Assembly: GCA_964468375.1 (NCBI GenBank)
Contig: CAYXUW010000072.1
Location: 1 to 12,118, forward strand
From: CAYXUW01 sp964468375
GTDB lineage: Bacteria; Planctomycetota; Phycisphaerae; Sedimentisphaerales; Anaerobacaceae
DNA: 12,118 nucleotides
Direction: 5' to 3'
Shown here: positions 7,506 through 12,118 of the stretch, piece after piece
Numbering within the stretch: position 1 is the first letter of the stretch
Layout: the number at the start of each line of letters is the position of its first letter
Translations under genes and position numbers: made by a program
The notes under the pieces: model-generated
What the model saw: the letters and a program-made list of their open reading frames with translations, nothing else
Told to the model about the DNA's origin: nothing
Databases searched by the model: none

Positions 7506-8270
7506 CTACAGATTTACGGGTATGCCGCGGGAAGCGAGGTGTTCCTTTATCTGTTTTATGGTGTAATTCTCAAAGTGAGTGATGGAGGCCATAAGCACTG
7601 CATCAGCGCCGCCGTCAACAATGGCATCGTAGAGGTGGTCAAGCTCGCCCGCTCCGCCGGATGCGATTACAGGGATATTGACGGCGTCGGATACGGCCTT
7701 GTTAAGCTCATTATCGTAGCCAGCTCTAGTGCCATCGGCGTCCATACTGGTCAGCAATATCTCGCCGGCGCCGAGCTTTTCGGCTTCGACAGCCCACTTG
7801 ACGACGTCAAGCTCGGTAGGTTCTGAACCGGCTTTGACGGTAACCTGCCAATGTCCTTTTCTCTCTTTCGAGCGGCGGGCGTCGATGGCAAGGACAACAC
7901 ATTGATTACCGAAACGCCGGGCGGCTTCGGTGAGCAGTTTCGGATTTTGAACGGCAGCGGTGTTAACAGATACTTTTTCTGCGCCACTTCGGAGAAGCTC
8001 ATCAATCTGCTCAACGGTCTGTATGCCGCCGCCCACGGTGAACGGAATGAAGACATTTTCGGCGACTTTTTCTACAAGCTCGACGATGGTTTTGCGGGAG
8101 CGAATGGTAGCGGTGATGTCGAGGAAAACCAGCTCATCTGCGCCTTCATCGCTGTATCTCGCACCGAGTTCAACAGGGTCGCCGGCGTCGCGGAGATTCA
8201 AGAAGTTGACGCCCTTTACCACACGGTTGTCTTTGACATCGAGACAGGGAATGATTCTTTTTGTCAGCAT
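7506..8270 (-). CDS. hisF: Imidazole glycerol phosphate synthase cyclase subunit HisF
   Basis: HisF takes ammonia from HisH and converts PRFAR to imidazole glycerol phosphate and AICAR, linking histidine and purine synthesis. It is 254 residues, the normal full length. The N-terminus MLTKRIIPCLDV carries catalytic Asp11; the second catalytic residue is Asp130 in VVLAID. The phosphate-binding glycine loops of the half-barrels are visible: FTVGGGI (77-83) and IASGGAGELDH near 220-232. The start overlaps the hisH stop by 7 bases, and a GGAGGA ribosome site (8281-8286) lies inside the 3' end of hisH, so translation is probably coupled. Cytoplasmic. No rho-independent terminator is evident after the stop at 7506. 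Confidence 0.99.
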   Translation of the reverse strand: MLTKRIIPCLDVKDNRVVKGVNFLNLRDAGDPVELGARYSDEGADELVFLDITATIRSRKTIVELVEKVAENVFIPFTVGGGIQTVEQIDELLRSGAEKVSVNTAAVQNPKLLTEAARRFGNQCVVLAIDARRSKERKGHWQVTVKAGSEPTELDVVKWAVEAEKLGAGEILLTSMDADGTRAGYDNELNKAVSDAVNIPVIASGGAGELDHLYDAIVDGGADAVLMASITHFENYTIKQIKEHLASRGIPVNL

Positions 8271-8881
8271 CGGGTCGATTTCCTCCGGCAGATTCTGGAA
8301 AAGTTTTCGAGCAGCTTAAGGCCGGCGTTGCCGCTCTTTTCGGGGTGAAACTGGGTGCCGTAGATATTGCCCTTCTGGACTGAAGCGGGCAAAGAAAAAC
8401 CGTAGTCGGTATAGGCGATTTTGGCATCGGCGTCGTTAACATCGGCGTAGAAAGAGTGCGCGAAATAGAAATGCTTTTCTTCCGGCAGTCCTGCAAACAG
8501 ATTCATATCTTTCGGAAGCTTTACGAGGTTCCAGCCCATATGAGGAATTACCTGGGTATCAGGTATAGGAACGACATTGCCTTTGATTAATCCGAGACCT
8601 TCGTGGGAACCGTATTCTGAGCTCTGGTCGAAAAGCATCTGGTAGCCAACACAAATACCGAGCAGGGGCTTGCCAGCCAAAGCAAGCTTTTTTATTAATT
8701 CAGCCAACACACCCAAGGCATTAACAGCATATCCGAAAGCTGCAACGCCGGGTAAGACCAAGCCCTCGGCGCTTTCGATATCAGCAGGATTGCAGCTTAA
8801 CTCCGCCCCACAGCCGATATGGTGAAAGGCGTTGGCCACGCTTTTAACGTTTCCCACGTTGTAATCGATTATAATCAGCAT
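8264..8881 (-). CDS. hisH: Imidazole glycerol phosphate synthase glutaminase subunit HisH
   Basis: HisH is the class I glutamine amidotransferase that releases ammonia from glutamine and channels it into HisF. It is 205 residues, a normal length. The start MLIIIDYNVGNVKSV is the canonical family N-terminus. The nucleophile is Cys77 in GICVGYQ, and the other triad members are His179 and Glu181 in QFHPEKSG. The oxyanion-region PGVAAFG (44-50) is also present. The last ten residues (RICRRKSTRC) are basic and lie over the hisF ribosome site and start. No SD precedes the ATG, and a good promoter sits so close that transcription is predicted to start at or within a base or two of the start codon. 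No other his genes are in the window. Confidence 0.98.
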   Translation of the reverse strand: MLIIIDYNVGNVKSVANAFHHIGCGAELSCNPADIESAEGLVLPGVAAFGYAVNALGVLAELIKKLALAGKPLLGICVGYQMLFDQSSEYGSHEGLGLIKGNVVPIPDTQVIPHMGWNLVKLPKDMNLFAGLPEEKHFYFAHSFYADVNDADAKIAYTDYGFSLPASVQKGNIYGTQFHPEKSGNAGLKLLENFSRICRRKSTRC

Positions 8882-8888
8882 AAACGGT

Positions 8889-8917
8889 ATTAAACCGCAA
8901 AATCGTCAAAAAGTCAA
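8889..8917 (-). promoter_or_regulatory. Promoter of hisHF, predicted to give a leaderless mRNA
   Basis: On the minus strand TTGACT (8912-8917), a 17-base spacer and TTTAAT (8889-8894) form a good sigma70-like promoter. The -10 box ends only 7 bases before the A of the hisH ATG (8881), so the start site falls at about 8881-8883. No SD is present between the box and the ATG. Confidence 0.6.
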
Positions 8918-8954
8918 ACGCGAACAATTTATTGGTCTATCGAACGAAATTAAT

Positions 8955-8983
8955 TTGAAGGGTGAAAGGGATTTTTCTACAAT
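8955..8983 (+). promoter_or_regulatory. Probable sigma70-type promoter of glmS
   Basis: TTGAAG (8955-8960), a spacer of exactly 17 bases and TACAAT (8978-8983) make the best promoter match in the window. Transcription would start near 8990, about 105 bases upstream of the glmS ATG. Confidence 0.65.
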
Positions 8984-9094
8984 AACACGGAACAATGATA
9001 GATTAATTACCGTATATTTTTGCATTGGTATCAGGCCAGGGAGTTTTTTTGCCGATTAATTCAAAACAGCTTTCCATGATTTAAGGAAGTACGA

Positions 9095-10954
9095 ATGTGC
9101 GGGATAGTAGCTTATTTAGGTAAAAAAAGTGCACAGCCGACCCTGATAGAGGGGCTGAAGCGTCTGGAATATCGTGGTTATGATTCGGCAGGCGTGGGAC
9201 TGCTAAGCGACGGCAAAATAAAGATAAAAAAATGCAGCGGCAGAATCAACGCACTGGAAGAGATACTGGATAAGCCCGACAGCAGCGAGACACTTGGTAT
9301 AGGCCATACACGGTGGGCCACACACGGCGCGCCGACAAGCTTAAACGCACATCCGCATTTAGACTATACCGGCAAAATCGCGGTGGTCCATAACGGCATT
9401 ATCGAAAACTACGAAACACTAAAGACGTGGCTTAAAGATAAGGGAGCCGAATTTAAAAGCGAAACCGATACTGAAGTAATAGCCAACCTGATTGGATACT
9501 TCTATACCCAAAGCAAAGAGAAAGCAAAAAGCAACGGTCAAAACAGATTCGAATGGGCGGTCCAACACGCGCTTAGGGAATTGAGTGGGACATACGGGCT
9601 GGCGATTGTTTGCGGCGACTTCCCGGATATGCTCATCGGAGCTAAAAAAGGCAGTCCGCTGATTCTGGGGGTGGGCGAGAATGAATATATTCTAGCCTCG
9701 GACGCGGCAGCGATTGTTGAACATACGAAGCAGGCGATATACCCAGCCGATAACGAAATAGTAATAATAAGCTCAAAAGGATTCCGAACAAAAACGCTCG
9801 ATAACGTAAGCGTTACAAAAGAGCTGCAGGAAATCGAATTTTCACTGGAGCAAATCGAGCTTAACGGTTTTCAACATCATATGCTCAAGGAGATTTTTGA
9901 GCAGCCAACGTCGCTGACTACGTGTATGGGCGGCCGAATAGACACCAAAGAGAATAAAATCAAACTCGGCGGTATAGCCGGCTATCTGCGCGAGCTGACC
10001 CGCACCAAACGGCTAATCCTGACGGCCTGCGGGACGGCATTTCATGCGGCTCTGGTCGGTGAGTTCTTATTCGAGCACTTATCGCGAATTCCCACAGAGA
10101 CTGTATACGCCAGTGAATTCAGATACCGCAATCCGATTATAGAAGATGGAACGGTGGTTATAGCAATAAGCCAATCGGGAGAAACAGCCGATACCCTCGC
10201 CGCGATAGAAGAAGCAAAAGAGCGCGGGGCGGCGGTGCTAGGTATAGTCAACGTCGTCGGTTCGTCGATTGCGAGGGCAACCGACTCGGGAATATATCTG
10301 CACGTCGGCCCGGAGATTGGGGTTGCCAGTACAAAAGCGTTCACCGCACAGGTAGCAGTGCTGACGATGCTGGCGATTGAACTCGGCAGAAGAAAACTCA
10401 TTAGCAGCAGCAAAGTGGGAACATATATAGAAGAGCTTTCCCGGATACCGGAGAAGATAAGCAGTATATTGGAACAATCCGAAAAGATAAAAGAAATCGC
10501 CTCGGCAAATATCAAAAAAGACAACTGGCTCTTCCTGGGCCGGGGCTTTAATTACCCGGTCGCTATCGAAGGGGCTTTGAAGCTGAAAGAAATAAGCTAT
10601 ATACACGCAGAAGGGCTGCCTGCCGCAGAGATGAAACACGGGCCGATTGCTTTAATCGCCGACGGTATGCCCGCAGTTTTCATAGCGACAGCCGGGCCGC
10701 AATACGACAAAATTTTAGGAAACATCGAAGAAGTCAGGGCCCGCGGCGGGAAAATTATTGTCGTCGCAACCGAGGGTGACGAGAACATCAAGCAACACGC
10801 CGACCATTTAATCGCCATCCCCGATGCACCGGAACTGCTGCAACCTATGCTGACGGTCATTCCGCTACAACTTCTGGCATATCACGCTGCAGTTCTGCGC
10901 GGGCACGATGTCGATAAACCCAGAAATCTCGCAAAAAGCGTTACGGTTGAGTAG
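9095..10954 (+). CDS. glmS: Glutamine--fructose-6-phosphate aminotransferase (isomerizing)
   Basis: GlmS makes glucosamine-6-phosphate from fructose-6-phosphate and glutamine, the first step towards UDP-GlcNAc for peptidoglycan and lipopolysaccharide. It is 619 residues, the usual length. The class II glutaminase domain (1 to about 230) has the nucleophile Cys2 exposed after Met removal (MCGIVAYLG), HTRWATHG (71-78) and HNGIIENY (99-106). The first SIS domain begins at LTACGTAFHAAL (309-320) and contains the sugar-phosphate motif SQSGETADT (359-367). The second includes LKLKEISYIHAEGL (495-508) and EMKHGP (512-517). The C-terminus DKPRNLAKSVTVE is the family signature with the catalytic lysine. 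AAGGAA (9083-9088) lies 6 bases before the ATG. The stop is 3 bases from the stop of convergent bioA. Confidence 0.99.
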   Translation: MCGIVAYLGKKSAQPTLIEGLKRLEYRGYDSAGVGLLSDGKIKIKKCSGRINALEEILDKPDSSETLGIGHTRWATHGAPTSLNAHPHLDYTGKIAVVHNGIIENYETLKTWLKDKGAEFKSETDTEVIANLIGYFYTQSKEKAKSNGQNRFEWAVQHALRELSGTYGLAIVCGDFPDMLIGAKKGSPLILGVGENEYILASDAAAIVEHTKQAIYPADNEIVIISSKGFRTKTLDNVSVTKELQEIEFSLEQIELNGFQHHMLKEIFEQPTSLTTCMGGRIDTKENKIKLGGIAGYLRELTRTKRLILTACGTAFHAALVGEFLFEHLSRIPTETVYASEFRYRNPIIEDGTVVIAISQSGETADTLAAIEEAKERGAAVLGIVNVVGSSIARATDSGIYLHVGPEIGVASTKAFTAQVAVLTMLAIELGRRKLISSSKVGTYIEELSRIPEKISSILEQSEKIKEIASANIKKDNWLFLGRGFNYPVAIEGALKLKEISYIHAEGLPAAEMKHGPIALIADGMPAVFIATAGPQYDKILGNIEEVRARGGKIIVVATEGDENIKQHADHLIAIPDAPELLQPMLTVIPLQLLAYHAAVLRGHDVDKPRNLAKSVTVE

Positions 10955-10957
10955 CAC

Positions 10958-12118
10958 TTAATAATCTAAATCTGCGACAACTTTGAATGTTCTTTTCAAA
11001 ATATTATTCAACTGGATTTCTTTTATACTAAGAGGAAGGAACAGGTAAATGACATTACTTAAAGGACGCAGGATTAGATTTTCTTTAAGACCTTTTTGAA
11101 AGATTTGCTGTCCGATTCTCTCTTTAACAGAAAACGGCTGTTTCGTCTTTTTGTTTTTAACCAGCTCAAGAGCTCCTACCATACCAATATATCTTACATC
11201 GCCGACAAAAGGCAACGGCCTGAATTTTTCCATACCGTTATGAAATGCAGGAATAAGTGTGTCTAATTTCCGCAATGTTTTTTCCTGCTCGAAGATTTCA
11301 AGGGTTGCCAGAGCAGCAACACAGCCGACAGGATTTGCGGTATAGGTATGGCCGTGATAGAAAGTTTTGAATTTCTCATAATCATCATAGAAGGCATTAT
11401 AGATTTTGTTAGTTGTCAAGGTTGCGGCGAGGGGAAGCGTTCCAGAAGTGATGCCTTTAGCGAGACAAATAAAATCCGACTCGACGGATGCATGCTGGCA
11501 GGCAAACATTTTTCCTGTCCGGCCGAAGCCGGTGGCGACTTCATCGAGGATTAAGTGAATATTATACTTTTCGGCAAGGGCGGCGGCCTGTTTTAGATAC
11601 TCAACCGGATAAACAATCATCCCTCCCGCCGCCAACAGGAGGGGCTCCAAAACAAGAGCAGCTATTCTGTCTTTGTGCTTTTTTAAGGTGTTTTCCAGAT
11701 GCTTTATGCAGTCGATATTGCAAGAAGCTCTTTGTTTGCCGAGAGGACAGCGGTAACAATAAGGTGTTGGGACTTTAAAGGAATCGAAACGTAAGGAATC
11801 AAACGCCCTGCTGAATACGGTATTCCCGCCAATGCTCATCGCACCGATAGTATCACCGTGATAAGCGAGGTCGAGAGAAAGAAATTTTGTTTTGGATTTT
11901 CGGCCGACATTGCGCCAGTATTGAAAGGACATCTTAAGGGCGGTTTCAACGGCGGTTGAGCCGTTGTCAGAGAAAAAGACTTTGGTTAGGTTTTTAGGGG
12001 TAACGGAAACAAGTTTTTCAGCCAGGAGGACCGCCGGCTTATGAGTAAAGCCGGCAAGTAAAGTGTGATCGAGAGAATTTAGCTGTTTTTTTATCGCGGC
12101 TTTTATTCTGGGATGGTT
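10958..12118 (-). CDS. bioA: Adenosylmethionine-8-amino-7-oxononanoate aminotransferase (BioA), 5' end outside window
   Basis: BioA is the PLP enzyme that uses S-adenosylmethionine to aminate 7-keto-8-aminopelargonate to 7,8-diaminopelargonate in biotin synthesis. The frame stays open to the right edge, giving 386 visible residues; about 50-70 N-terminal residues are missing. The ATG at 11932 is internal, because the 62 codons before it encode conserved sequence including FFSDNGSTAVE (48-58). The aspartate-containing LILDEVATGFGRTGK (188-202) and the Schiff-base lysine in LAKGITSGTLPLAATL, Lys221 of the visible part (codon 11456-11458), identify the subgroup. A four-cysteine stretch C-X2-C-X8-C-X3-C (visible residues 121-137) is inserted relative to E. 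coli BioA. Other biotin genes would be expected upstream, beyond the right edge. Confidence 0.96.
   Translation of the reverse strand, partial: NHPRIKAAIKKQLNSLDHTLLAGFTHKPAVLLAEKLVSVTPKNLTKVFFSDNGSTAVETALKMSFQYWRNVGRKSKTKFLSLDLAYHGDTIGAMSIGGNTVFSRAFDSLRFDSFKVPTPYCYRCPLGKQRASCNIDCIKHLENTLKKHKDRIAALVLEPLLLAAGGMIVYPVEYLKQAAALAEKYNIHLILDEVATGFGRTGKMFACQHASVESDFICLAKGITSGTLPLAATLTTNKIYNAFYDDYEKFKTFYHGHTYTANPVGCVAALATLEIFEQEKTLRKLDTLIPAFHNGMEKFRPLPFVGDVRYIGMVGALELVKNKKTKQPFSVKERIGQQIFQKGLKENLILRPLSNVIYLFLPLSIKEIQLNNILKRTFKVVADLDY

Larger units (their letters stand above)
8882..9094. other. Divergent intergenic region between hisH and glmS
   Basis: These 213 AT-rich bases contain back-to-back promoters for hisH (minus) and glmS (plus), whose -35 boxes are about 37 bases apart. 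The glmS side has a leader of about 105 bases. GATTAATT occurs twice (9001-9008 and 9054-9061). I see no glmS ribozyme core, T-box or other recognisable riboswitch. Confidence 0.6.

Noticed and set aside
7851..8348. Plus-strand frame of 165 codons opposite hisF and hisH
   Set aside because: Both his genes are certain from catalytic motifs; the opposite frame has no family features.
9026..9050. GC-rich stretch and T-run before glmS as a terminator or attenuator
   Set aside because: No stable stem immediately precedes the T-run, and no leader peptide is visible.
10042..10524. Minus-strand frame of 160 codons within glmS
   Set aside because: It is a shadow of the SIS domain of glmS, rich in hydrophobic and serine codons complementary to the real gene.
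11930..11932. ATG at 11932 as the bioA start
   Set aside because: The frame continues to the window edge through conserved aminotransferase sequence, so this Met is internal.
1..12118. Novel defence system, mobile element or CRISPR array
   Set aside because: No repeats with spacers, transposase, integrase, terminal inverted repeats or toxin-antitoxin signatures were seen. AddB is a housekeeping recombination protein here.

Overview
The window looks like ordinary bacterial chromosome of moderate GC, with compact genes, Shine-Dalgarno sites and sigma70-like promoters. The gene mix suggests an anaerobic or facultative polysaccharide degrader: an AddAB-type recombination nuclease, an iron-sulfur flavoprotein, two secreted GH30 glycosidases, and histidine, amino-sugar and biotin synthesis. 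From recall, the style of the 90-residue unknown protein and the CBM-GH30 lipoproteins fits Planctomycetota (Phycisphaerae/Sedimentisphaerales-like) best. That placement is an inference of low to moderate confidence; no rRNA or other phylogenetic marker is present.

Layout, left to right. 1-2664 (minus): most of addB, cut off at its 3' end by the window edge. 2665-2795: divergent intergenic region. 2796-3699 (plus): a CX2CX2CX5C flavoprotein followed 7 bases later by a small conserved-looking protein of unknown function. 3723-7375 (minus): two tandem paralogues, each a lipoprotein signal, a CBM4/9-like module and a GH30 catalytic domain, separated by 23 bases. 7376-7505: intergenic region with the probable promoter of the GH30 pair. 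7506-8881 (minus): hisF and hisH, overlapping by 7 bases, with hisH first. 8882-9094: divergent promoter region. 9095-10954 (plus): complete glmS. 10958-12118 (minus): bioA, lacking its N-terminus, which lies beyond the right edge; it converges on glmS with a gap of 3 bases.

How the genes work together. HisH and HisF form the glutamine-dependent imidazole glycerol phosphate synthase. The two GH30 proteins are probably exported, lipid-anchored xylan-type hydrolases that arose by whole-gene duplication. The other genes are independent housekeeping functions. No mobile element, CRISPR array, tRNA, rRNA or defence system was found. The most distinctive points are the diverged GH30 pair, which appears to lack the arginine that defines glucuronoxylan recognition in GH30_8 enzymes; the predicted leaderless hisH transcript; and the uncharacterised 90-residue protein.
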